Assembly: GCA_006226985.1 (NCBI GenBank)
Contig: SBGC01000047.1
Coordinates: 1 to 17,213 of the forward strand
DNA: 17,213 bases
Source: Bacillota bacterium
GTDB lineage: Bacteria > Bacillota_I > Bacilli_A > Acholeplasmatales > Acholeplasmataceae
Reading direction: 5' to 3'
Shown here: piece after piece, positions 1 through 6,333 of the stretch
Layout: each line of letters begins with the position of its first letter
Numbering within the stretch: position 1 is the first letter of the stretch
Program-made: the position numbers and the translations under genes
Notes under the pieces: model-generated
Databases searched by the model: none
Seen by the model: only the letters and a program-made list of their open reading frames with translations
What the model was told of the DNA's origin: nothing

Positions 1-471
1 ACAATTCAACAACTCATGAAGAGTGTTGCTGAAATCAAGGAAATATCAACAGAAGACGTAGACCGTCTTACACAACTTTATATGGACATTACACAGTCAG
101 CGAAGTTCGTTTATTGTGGCGATGATCAATGGGACTTAAAAGAAAGAAATTTAGAGCTTTGGGACAAAGATGGTTTCGCTTTTGTTCATGCTGAAGAAAT
201 TGAAGAAGATGTTGAAGAAGACTTAGACTTTACAGAATTCGTTCTTGAAGAAGAGGAAGAAGTCGAAGAAGTTGAAGTTGATGATGAAGAAGTTGAAGAA
301 ATCGACGAAGAAATTAAAGAAGAAAAAGCTTATATCGATATTGATTTACCAATTAAGTCAACAGATGACGATGTCGAAGATGATCCAGAAATAGAATTTG
401 ATGATGACGAATATGATGAAGATGATTATAACGAAATCATGGATGACTATGAGGATATGTACGACGAATAA
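1..471 (+). CDS. rpoE: RNA polymerase delta subunit, 5' end missing
   Basis: The delta subunit binds core RNA polymerase, increases recycling and weakens unstable initiation complexes. The frame is open to base 1. The residues before the first ATG at 16 (TIQQL) continue the alignment remembered for B. subtilis RpoE (FQELLNEIAQLL), so that ATG is internal and the true start lies upstream. The visible 156 residues hold the end of the N-terminal HARE-HTH globular domain (to about residue 60, with the conserved DDQWDL stretch matching SDQTWGL). A long Asp/Glu tail from about residue 65 to the end follows, the unstructured acidic tail typical of delta. The gene is followed by a hairpin terminator and pyrG lies one gene downstream, the usual Firmicutes neighbourhood. 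The tail is simple in sequence, so its length may vary between strains. Identification is firm; only the start is unknown. Confidence 0.93.
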   Translation, partial: TIQQLMKSVAEIKEISTEDVDRLTQLYMDITQSAKFVYCGDDQWDLKERNLELWDKDGFAFVHAEEIEEDVEEDLDFTEFVLEEEEEVEEVEVDDEEVEEIDEEIKEEKAYIDIDLPIKSTDDDVEDDPEIEFDDDEYDEDDYNEIMDDYEDMYDE

Positions 472-486
472 CAATCTTTAAAATTA

Positions 487-517
487 AGGGTATACAATAC
501 ATAAGTATGCCCTTTTT
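487..517 (+). terminator. Intrinsic terminator after rpoE
   Basis: A 9-bp stem (AGGGTATAC at 487-495 with GTATGCCCT at 505-513, one G-T wobble) with a 9-base loop is followed by five T. It lies 16 bases after the rpoE stop and 21 bases before the next start codon, so it should end the rpoE transcript. The T run is short, so some read-through is possible. Confidence 0.75.
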
Positions 518-537
518 ATATCAACTGGAGGATAAAA

Positions 538-1164
538 ATGGATTACAAAGAATGGTTAGGATATTTAGCTTCACTCATCGTTTTAATATCACTACTCATG
601 AGTTCAGTAAAAAAACTCAGATGGATTAACTTAATTGGCTCATTAACATTTGCAGTTTATGGGTTTTTAATTGATGCACTTCCTGTAGCAATCATGAATA
701 CGGGTATTATTGGGATTAACATTTATTATTTAATCCAGATGTATCGAAAAAATGATTATTTTACATTAACAGCACTTGATAAAGAAAAAAATTATTTTGA
801 GTATTTTATGTCTTTTTATAAAGAAGATATTAAAACATTTATTACAGAAGAACATGATTTAAAAGATGAATCTTTAGTTAAGTTATTCATCTTAAGAAAT
901 ACCGTTCCAGCGGGTATATTTGTTGCTAAAAAAACAAAAGAAGATCAAATGGATGTTTATATTGATTATGTAACACCACAATATAGAGATTTCCAAATTG
1001 GTGAATACTTATTTAATACACAGAAAAAATACTTTATTGAGCAAGGCATTAACTCTCTTATTTCACATCCAGGAACAGAGAAACATGAAAAGTATTTACA
1101 AAAAATGGGATTCATTAAGAAGACAGAAAAAGATGAAGTATTCTATATCAAGGAAATAAAATAA
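538..1164 (+). CDS. YgjV-like membrane protein with C-terminal GNAT domain
   Basis: This 208-residue protein has two parts. Residues 6-22, 28-46 and 49-67 are hydrophobic segments in the style of the YgjV family of small inner-membrane proteins (motifs EWLGYLASL and KKLRWINLIGSL). Residues 72-208 look like a GNAT acetyltransferase: the DYVTPQYRDFQIGEYLF stretch at 143-159 corresponds to strand beta4 and the acetyl-CoA loop, and KYLQKMGF at 185-192 is the usual GNAT end motif. The acetyl-CoA loop is degenerate: R150-D-F-Q-I-G155 has Gln where Gly is common, so cofactor binding is not certain. The start ATG has a good ribosome site (CTGGAGG, 525-531). It sits between rpoE and pyrG, where B. subtilis has no such gene. 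The substrate is unknown; a role in acetylating a small molecule or protein near the membrane is inference. Confidence 0.8.
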   Translation: MDYKEWLGYLASLIVLISLLMSSVKKLRWINLIGSLTFAVYGFLIDALPVAIMNTGIIGINIYYLIQMYRKNDYFTLTALDKEKNYFEYFMSFYKEDIKTFITEEHDLKDESLVKLFILRNTVPAGIFVAKKTKEDQMDVYIDYVTPQYRDFQIGEYLFNTQKKYFIEQGINSLISHPGTEKHEKYLQKMGFIKKTEKDEVFYIKEIK

Positions 1165-1177
1165 TCAAAATTGTTAG

Positions 1178-1205
1178 TTGAGTTTGTGAAAACATTTGAT
1201 ATAAT
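1178..1205 (+). promoter_or_regulatory. pyrG promoter (extended -10)
   Basis: A -35-like TTGAGT (1178-1183) is separated by 16 bases from a perfect TATAAT (1200-1205). TGA directly before it makes an extended -10 (TGnTATAAT). The start would fall on GGGC at 1212-1215, seven bases downstream, which is the start sequence required for CTP-sensing at pyrG. Confidence 0.75.
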
Positions 1206-1211
1206 TATAAA

Positions 1212-1260
1212 GGGCACACCAAAAGAGCCTCCTACATAACAGGAGTCTCTTTTTATTTTT
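1212..1260 (+). promoter_or_regulatory. pyrG leader: reiterative-transcription attenuator
   Basis: The predicted transcript starts GGGCAC. Its hairpin pairs AGAGCCTCCT (1224-1233) with AGGAGTCTCT (1241-1250), 10 positions with one C/T mismatch and a 7-base loop. A T-rich run to 1260 follows, and the hairpin lies before the pyrG ribosome site. In B. subtilis and other Gram-positive bacteria, CTP shortage makes RNA polymerase stall at the fourth base and slip on the GGG. This adds extra G, and the poly-G tail then pairs with the CU-rich 5' arm of the terminator and prevents termination. All parts are visible here: GGGC at the start, CCTCCT in the 5' arm, and a U-run. That CTP controls it in this organism is inference from the known system. 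Confidence 0.85.
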
Positions 1261-1272
1261 TAGGAGGATAAA

Positions 1273-2880
1273 ATGGCAAAGTATATTTTCGTAACCGGAG
1301 GGGTTGTTTCAAGCCTTGGAAAAGGCATTACCGCTTCAGCAATTGGACAGCTATTAAAGAGTAGAGGACTTAAAGTTTTCATGCAAAAATTTGATCCTTA
1401 CATTAACGTCGATCCAGGTACCATGAGCCCTTATCAACATGGTGAAGTTTTCGTGACCGGTGATGGCGCAGAAACAGATTTGGATCTAGGACATTACGAG
1501 CGATTTATTGATGAGAACTTAAATAAACATTCAAGTATTACAACAGGGAAAATATATCAATCCGTTTTAAAAAGAGAACGACGTGGAGACTATTTAGGTG
1601 CCACCGTTCAAGTCATCCCCCACATTACTGATCAAATTAAAAAGAAATTAATTGATGTTGCTAAACATACAGAACCTGATGTTGTTATCACTGAAATTGG
1701 TGGAACAGTAGGTGACATTGAATCACTACCCTTCCTCGAAGCCATCAGACAAGCTAGAAGAGATTTTGGATATCATAATACATTATATCTTCATACAACA
1801 CTCGTCCCTTATTTAAAAGCAGCTAATGAGATTAAAACGAAACCTACACAACACAGCGTTAAAGAACTGATGAGTTTAGGTATTCATCCAGATATTATTA
1901 TGTTAAGAACTGAGATGTCTATCTCAGAAGAACAAAAAGATAAAATAGCTTTATTTTGCGACGTAGAGCCAAATGCTGTTTTTGAGTCTTTAGATGTTGA
2001 CGTATTATATGATGTCATTAATAAACTTTATGATCAGCATGTTGATGATTGGATATTAAATCATTTCAAATATGAAAACATGAAAAAAGCTGATGTCACA
2101 CCATGGATTGAACTTGTAGATCGTATTCGTCATTTAAAGGAAGAAATTCATATTGCTTTAGTAGGAAAATATGTTCAACTACATGACGCTTATCTATCGG
2201 TATCAGAAGCGTTAAAGCATGCAGGTTATTTCCATAATCATAAGATTGTGATTCATTGGATTAATGCAGAAGATGTCGATCAATCGAATATCATGGACAA
2301 AGTAAATGGATGCCATGGCATCTTAGTTCCTGGTGGATTTGGTAAAAGAGCGACAGAAGGTAAGTTAGCAGCAATCACATATGCACGAGAAAACAACATA
2401 CCTTTCTTTGGTTTATGCTATGGTATGCAACTTGCAGTTATTGAGTATGCGAATAACGTCTTAGATCTAAAAGGAGCGAGTTCTACAGAAATCGATCCAC
2501 AAACACCACACCCTATCATTTCACTTCAAAGAGGTAGAATTAGCGACGAAGATTTAGGTGGAACGTTAAGATTAGGTCTCTATGATTGTGAGATTAAAGA
2601 AGGTACGTTAGCATATCAGGCATATCAACAAAAACTCATCCAAGAACGTCATCGTCATCGTTACGAATTTAATAATAATTACTTAGAATATTTTGAAGAT
2701 AGTTCGATGGTTTTATCTGGATATAATAGTGAGTATCATTTAGTCGAGATGATTGAATTGAATAATCACCCATGGTTTGTTGCTGTTCAGTTTCATCCAG
2801 AATTTTTATCAAGACCACTAAGACCACACCCACTCTTTAAAGACTTTATCAAGGCATCGATTCAATACAAAAAAAGATAG
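1273..2880 (+). CDS. pyrG: CTP synthase (glutamine hydrolysing)
   Basis: It converts UTP, ATP and glutamine to CTP in the cytoplasm, the last step of pyrimidine nucleotide synthesis. The 535-residue length is normal. The N-terminal synthetase domain (about 1-265) has the P-loop [14 protein letters not shown], the [22 protein letters not shown] stretch split over the Mg/UTP site, and [11 protein letters not shown]. The C-terminal class I glutamine amidotransferase domain (about 290-535) has the oxyanion GGFGKR, the nucleophile Cys382 in GLCYGMQ (many homologues have GLCLGMQ), and the catalytic pair His508 and Glu510 in VQFHPEF. The start ATG is preceded by a near-perfect ribosome site (TAGGAGG, 1261-1267). 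No obvious terminator follows; fba has its own promoter 27 bases after the stop. Control by leader attenuation is described separately. Confidence 0.98.
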   Translation: MAKYIFVTGGVVSSLGKGITASAIGQLLKSRGLKVFMQKFDPYINVDPGTMSPYQHGEVFVTGDGAETDLDLGHYERFIDENLNKHSSITTGKIYQSVLKRERRGDYLGATVQVIPHITDQIKKKLIDVAKHTEPDVVITEIGGTVGDIESLPFLEAIRQARRDFGYHNTLYLHTTLVPYLKAANEIKTKPTQHSVKELMSLGIHPDIIMLRTEMSISEEQKDKIALFCDVEPNAVFESLDVDVLYDVINKLYDQHVDDWILNHFKYENMKKADVTPWIELVDRIRHLKEEIHIALVGKYVQLHDAYLSVSEALKHAGYFHNHKIVIHWINAEDVDQSNIMDKVNGCHGILVPGGFGKRATEGKLAAITYARENNIPFFGLCYGMQLAVIEYANNVLDLKGASSTEIDPQTPHPIISLQRGRISDEDLGGTLRLGLYDCEIKEGTLAYQAYQQKLIQERHRHRYEFNNNYLEYFEDSSMVLSGYNSEYHLVEMIELNNHPWFVAVQFHPEFLSRPLRPHPLFKDFIKASIQYKKR

Positions 2881-2911
2881 TCATATAAAAACGATTACAT
2901 CACTGGATTGA

Positions 2912-2940
2912 TTGCTAAAAAGGATACTTTGTAATATAAT
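2912..2940 (+). promoter_or_regulatory. Candidate fba promoter
   Basis: TTGCTA (2912-2917), a 17-base spacer and a perfect TATAAT (2935-2940) lie between the pyrG stop and the fba ribosome site. The start site would be near 2947, giving a leader of about 28 bases. Confidence 0.65.
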
Positions 2941-2974
2941 ATATGTGTCAAAAATTCATAGGAGGAATTTACTT

Positions 2975-3841
2975 ATGTCAGTCGTATCAGCAAAAGAAAT
3001 GCTCATCAAAGCTAGAAAAGAAGGCTATGGTGTTGCACAAATTAACATTAACAATCTTGAATGGATTAAAGCAGTTTTAACAACTGTTGAAGAATTAAAA
3101 TCACCTGTTATTCTTGGTGTATCTGAAGGTGCAGCAAAATATATGGGAGGTTATCGTAATGTCATGGCAATGGTTAGAGAATTAGATGCTTTCTATAAAG
3201 TCTCAGTTCCTGTTGCAGTTCACTTAGACCATGGTACATATGAAGGAGCATATAAAGCATTAGATGCTGGATTTACTTCGATTATGTTTGATGGTTCACA
3301 TTACCCATTTGAAGAAAACTTAGCTAAAACTAAAGAAATCGTTGCTGCTTGTCATGCAAAAGGTGTTTCTGTAGAAGCTGAAGTTGGTTCAATCGGTGGT
3401 GAAGAAGATGGTGTCGTAGGTATGGGCGAAGTTGCAGATCCAAAAGAATGTGCTACTATCGCAGCTACTGGTGTTGACATGTTTGCAGCTGGTATTGGTA
3501 ATATTCATGGTAAATATCCTGCAAATTGGCCAGGATTACGTTTCGATGTTTTACAAACTGTAGCTGATGTTACAAACGGTGTACCTCTTGTACTTCATGG
3601 TGGTACAGGTATTCCAGCAGAAATGGTTCAAAAAGCTATTTCAATGGGTGTATCAAAAATTAATGTAAACACTGAACTTCAACTAGCATTTGCAGCAGCA
3701 ACTCGTAAATATATCGAAGCTGGAAAAGATTTAGAATCTAAAGGATTTGATCCAAGAAAACTACTAAACCCAGGATATGAAGCAATTAAGCAAGTTATTA
3801 AAGATAAACTTGAAATGTTTGGATCTGTAGGTAAAGCATAA
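2975..3841 (+). CDS. fba: Class II fructose-bisphosphate aldolase
   Basis: A zinc-dependent glycolytic enzyme that splits fructose 1,6-bisphosphate into glyceraldehyde 3-phosphate and dihydroxyacetone phosphate and runs in reverse in gluconeogenesis. The 288-residue length matches bacillar FbaA. The catalytic Asp85 and zinc ligand His86 are in VHLDHGTYE; the other likely zinc ligands are His178 (NIHGKYP) and His208 (LVLHGGTGIP). INVNTEL holds the phosphate-binding segment. The frame stays open upstream to 2912, but the ATG at 2975 is the right start: it has the ribosome site AGGAGG (2959-2964), matches the family N-terminus (MSVVSAKEML), and the upstream codons lie in the promoter. Codons are regular (GGT, GCA, GTT), as expected for a strongly expressed gene. 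In B. subtilis spo0F separates pyrG and fba; here nothing does. Confidence 0.97.
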   Translation: MSVVSAKEMLIKARKEGYGVAQININNLEWIKAVLTTVEELKSPVILGVSEGAAKYMGGYRNVMAMVRELDAFYKVSVPVAVHLDHGTYEGAYKALDAGFTSIMFDGSHYPFEENLAKTKEIVAACHAKGVSVEAEVGSIGGEEDGVVGMGEVADPKECATIAATGVDMFAAGIGNIHGKYPANWPGLRFDVLQTVADVTNGVPLVLHGGTGIPAEMVQKAISMGVSKINVNTELQLAFAAATRKYIEAGKDLESKGFDPRKLLNPGYEAIKQVIKDKLEMFGSVGKA

Positions 3842-3857
3842 AAAAGGATGTGAAAAA

Positions 3858-4409
3858 GTGAGAGATGAACTAATCTATCATGAGTTTGCCAATTGGAAAA
3901 TTGAACACCATGACCTACTGAAGTATCTCATGGAAGCTGACTCGGGATTAATGATTCACTTTAAACATGTTTTAGAAGTCATTGATTATTTATATGACAA
4001 ATTAATCGATGATATGACCTATACTGATGAAGAAGATCAAATCTTTGAAACAGGGTTTCTATATGTTTTAGAACAAGTCGATAAATTAAACGAAGTTTTA
4101 AACAAATCTTATCAAAACAATCTTGAAGATTTAGAAAAGCATGCCAAGGATTTGAATTTATTACTCGCAACTGTTGACTTTCAAAATGAATTACTCGGTA
4201 TGGAAAATTTTGATCAAAAGGATTTGGATAAGCTCATTTCATTTGAAAAATATGTGAATGATATGCTAAACCGTAAAAAAGAAATACCATTAGATAAGTT
4301 TAGTGAGTTTGATCATTTAACAGATGAGATATTTTCCAAATTTGATTATGATTTCTATACAGTCAATCAAATATTTCTTGAAATTGCAGATGAATTAGGT
4401 ATACTATAA
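3858..4409 (+). CDS. Hypothetical acidic helical protein
   Basis: I do not recognise this 183-residue protein. It begins with GTG, with the ribosome site AAAGGAT (3843-3849) ten bases upstream, and lies 16 bases after fba with no terminator between, so it is probably co-transcribed with fba. The protein has no signal peptide, no membrane segment and no cysteine. It looks almost wholly alpha-helical and acidic, with heptad-like leucine/isoleucine spacing around residues 30-110 and a second helical part from about 120 to the end. It is likely cytoplasmic. The GTG start, ribosome site and strong terminator behind it make a real gene very likely. Whether it acts in sugar metabolism because of its place behind fba cannot be told from sequence. 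Confidence 0.78.
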   Translation: MRDELIYHEFANWKIEHHDLLKYLMEADSGLMIHFKHVLEVIDYLYDKLIDDMTYTDEEDQIFETGFLYVLEQVDKLNEVLNKSYQNNLEDLEKHAKDLNLLLATVDFQNELLGMENFDQKDLDKLISFEKYVNDMLNRKKEIPLDKFSEFDHLTDEIFSKFDYDFYTVNQIFLEIADELGIL

Positions 4410-4414
4410 AACAT

Positions 4415-4441
4415 AAAAACCAACGGGAGTTGGTTTTTTTT
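4415..4441 (+). terminator. Intrinsic terminator of the fba unit
   Basis: AAAAACCAAC (4415-4424) pairs perfectly with GTTGGTTTTT (4429-4438) around a GGGA tetraloop, a stable GNRA type, and runs into eight T. It lies five bases after the stop codon of the hypothetical gene. Confidence 0.9.
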
Positions 4442-4459
4442 ATATGATTGATGTATAAT
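4430..4459 (+). promoter_or_regulatory. Candidate promoter of the 280-residue lipoprotein gene
   Basis: A perfect TATAAT (4454-4459) lies 42 bases before the start codon. The only -35-like element at good distance is TTGGTT (4430-4435, spacer 18), which lies in the 3' arm of the preceding terminator. The -10 is good and the -35 poor. Confidence 0.45.
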
Positions 4460-4501
4460 TTGATTAAGAAAACGATTGAATAATCATCAGGGGGCTAAGA
4501 C

Positions 4502-5344
4502 ATGAAAAAGATATTTTCACTTTTTTTCAGCATTCTATGTGGAATCATCATATCAGCTTGTTCAACGCCAACAGTATTTCGGGAACTCGATGCATTAGTC
4601 ATCGTTGAAGGCTATATTGAAATCTCTTTAGATCAAAAAGAATGGAAACAAGCTATAAAAGAAGAAGATTTTGATGCTTTATTAGCTAAGAACTACCCAT
4701 CATTTGAGCTGATACCTATAACAACAGAAACAGGTAAACCACCTTTTTATGCTGTCGATCATGAGAAGAAAGAACTGATTGAATCTGGCTATATAGAGAT
4801 TCCTATTTATTTTAAGTCAGCAACCTTAGATCAAGTCATTTGGAAGAGTGCAACGATATCAAGCCTACCTATCGCATGGAAAAGCGATGTTGATTTTGTT
4901 TCAGCAGCAAGCCAAGTCGATAAAGATGAAGAAATTTACGCTTCACTGGTTAATGCGATAAGAATATCTGTTGAAGATGCCAATCATGAAGAGTCAATCG
5001 TCATCTATGAGAGAGCAGCAGGATATCATCATAATCATGTTATTGGTGATGGTGGAGATTTATCTCTTGATGGTCAAGGTATAGACGGTTATTTGTCCTA
5101 TCATTACGCTAAGTATCAACAATTGCTCTTTGGTGCAGAAAATGTTGTACTTCCTAATTCATTAACAGAAATCAAAGAAACACAACACATTGTTGTATTA
5201 AATATGATACAATCTGGTAATTTATATCAAGGAGAAATGATGATTCGAATTTGGGTTGAACAATGGGACCCTGATTGTTATCCCATTGTATTAAGTAGTG
5301 ATTTTTCAATGCAGTTGACATTTAAAGGTATAAAAAGTGATTAA
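4502..5344 (+). CDS. Putative secreted lipoprotein, unknown function
   Basis: A 280-residue protein with a clear lipoprotein signal: MKK, a hydrophobic core from residue 4, and the lipobox I17-S18-A19-Cys20. It should be lipid-anchored on the outside of the cell membrane. The ribosome site is AGGGGG (4489-4494). The mature part looks mostly beta-stranded. Residues about 30-140 contain two similar YIEI strands (GYIEISL and GYIEIPIYF), followed by a segment ending NAIRISVE near residue 158, a pattern I associate with extracellular beta-sandwich domains. A Gly/His/Asp-rich stretch (YHHNHVIGDGGDLSLDGQG, about 177-195) could bind a metal, but this is inference. I do not recognise a named family. 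The gene converges on the SDR gene and the two stop codons overlap, so any terminator must lie inside coding sequence. Confidence 0.8.
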   Translation: MKKIFSLFFSILCGIIISACSTPTVFRELDALVIVEGYIEISLDQKEWKQAIKEEDFDALLAKNYPSFELIPITTETGKPPFYAVDHEKKELIESGYIEIPIYFKSATLDQVIWKSATISSLPIAWKSDVDFVSAASQVDKDEEIYASLVNAIRISVEDANHEESIVIYERAAGYHHNHVIGDGGDLSLDGQGIDGYLSYHYAKYQQLLFGAENVVLPNSLTEIKETQHIVVLNMIQSGNLYQGEMMIRIWVEQWDPDCYPIVLSSDFSMQLTFKGIKSD

Positions 5345-6264
5345 CGAGTTAACCACTTCAGTGTATCAGATAAAGTCATTTCAAATGGAATGAGTTCATC
5401 AAAGAGATGAACTTTTCTTTTTGAGTCATCGTAGGCATCATTTTCCAATAAAGATTGAATCATGATTTTAGAATAATGCGGATGGATGATCGCAAATAAT
5501 TTTGCAATAAAAATTGGAACAGGAATAATCACTTTTTTAGAATGTATTATCTTACTGATCAAATGATAAAGATCTTTAATTTGACAATGAAAGCCTGATA
5601 AAATGATTTGCTCTTGAGCTGTTTGTTTGGATGCAAGGTATATAGCTTTTGCGATATCCCTTACATCAATGAAATTATAACCACCATTTATTGAGAACAA
5701 AATTCTATTTTTGATGATTTTTTTAAGCTCAAAACCGATTTTTGAAGGTTTAAAGTCATAAGGTCCAATGACGGCAGAAGGATATAAAATAACGCCATTA
5801 AGTCCGGTCAATATGTGATCGTATACATACTTAGTAGCAAGCCACTTGCTTGTTTGATAATGCGATTTATGTGGGTATTGATCAAAAGATCTTGGTTCAT
5901 AAATAATTCCTTTTTTGGATTTACTAATCGTATCAACAGAACTTATATAAATAAACCTACATGATTTCTTTTCTGCAATTCCAACAAGTCTTTTTGTGAG
6001 TTGTAGATTTGTACGATAGGTTTCAAGACGATTTTTTTGAGTTAAATTGACATAGCCAGCAACATGAATGATGATGTCGTTGTAATGGATAGCTTGATCA
6101 AGGAATTCATCACTAAAAAACTCAGCGCAATGCGTATCTACAGTTAATCCATCAAGTGATTGATCATATTTGCGTATTAAAATACGAACAGGTTCACCTT
6201 GTTCTAAAAGATATCTTAAGACATTATTTCCGATAAGACCGGTTGCTCCAGTAAGGACATACAT
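5341..6264 (-). CDS. NAD-dependent epimerase/dehydratase-like SDR
   Basis: A 307-residue extended short-chain dehydrogenase with an N-terminal Rossmann fold. The nucleotide-binding motif TGATGLIG is at residues 5-12, HVAGYVNLT at about 67-75 follows the usual H-x-A pattern, Ser108/109 in YISSVD and the catalytic pair Tyr136 and Lys140 (YQTSK) are all present. It resembles dihydroflavonol-reductase-like and 3-beta-hydroxysteroid-dehydrogenase-like bacterial SDRs more than sugar-nucleotide epimerases, but the substrate cannot be set from sequence. No signal peptide; cytoplasmic, with a hydrophobic patch near the C-terminus (about 245-262). The start has ribosome site GAGG eight bases upstream (6273-6276 on the other strand). 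It is divergent from the aldehyde dehydrogenase gene, so the two may be linked in control and perhaps in a carbonyl-compound pathway (inference). Confidence 0.88.
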   Translation of the reverse strand: MYVLTGATGLIGNNVLRYLLEQGEPVRILIRKYDQSLDGLTVDTHCAEFFSDEFLDQAIHYNDIIIHVAGYVNLTQKNRLETYRTNLQLTKRLVGIAEKKSCRFIYISSVDTISKSKKGIIYEPRSFDQYPHKSHYQTSKWLATKYVYDHILTGLNGVILYPSAVIGPYDFKPSKIGFELKKIIKNRILFSINGGYNFIDVRDIAKAIYLASKQTAQEQIILSGFHCQIKDLYHLISKIIHSKKVIIPVPIFIAKLFAIIHPHYSKIMIQSLLENDAYDDSKRKVHLFDELIPFEMTLSDTLKWLTR

Positions 6265-6280
6265 ATTCGTTACCTCATTG

Positions 6281-6310
6281 TTTTCATTATATCAAAATTC
6301 GTGATATCAT
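6281..6310 (+). promoter_or_regulatory. Candidate promoter of the aldehyde dehydrogenase gene
   Basis: TTTTCA (6281-6286), an 18-base spacer and TGATATCAT (6302-6310), an extended -10 with TATCAT. The start would be near 6317, only about 17 bases before the GTG start codon. It faces the SDR promoter, and the two TGATAT motifs form an inverted repeat. Confidence 0.5.
6286..6294 (-). promoter_or_regulatory. Extended -10 of the SDR gene
   Basis: Read on the minus strand this is TGATATAAT, a perfect extended -10, 22 bases before the SDR start codon. The -35 region (TTATAT) is poor, as is common with extended -10 promoters. It overlaps the likely -35 of the divergent promoter. Confidence 0.6.
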
Positions 6311-6333
6311 ATAAGACAATAAGAGGTGATGAT

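Noticed and set aside
190..470. Acidic repeat in rpoE as a DNA repeat or assembly artefact
   Set aside because: The GAA/GAT-rich stretch is the normal acidic tail of the delta subunit.
16..471. rpoE starting at the ATG at 16
   Set aside because: Codons 1-15 continue the delta-subunit homology, so the gene runs off the left window edge and this ATG is internal.
2912..2974. Extra 21 N-terminal residues of aldolase
   Set aside because: The region is promoter DNA, lacks a ribosome site and does not fit the family N-terminus; the ATG at 2975 has AGGAGG upstream.
6301..6333. Extra 11 N-terminal residues of aldehyde dehydrogenase from the GTG at 6301
   Set aside because: It would place the start inside the -10 element; the GTG at 6334 has a strong ribosome site.
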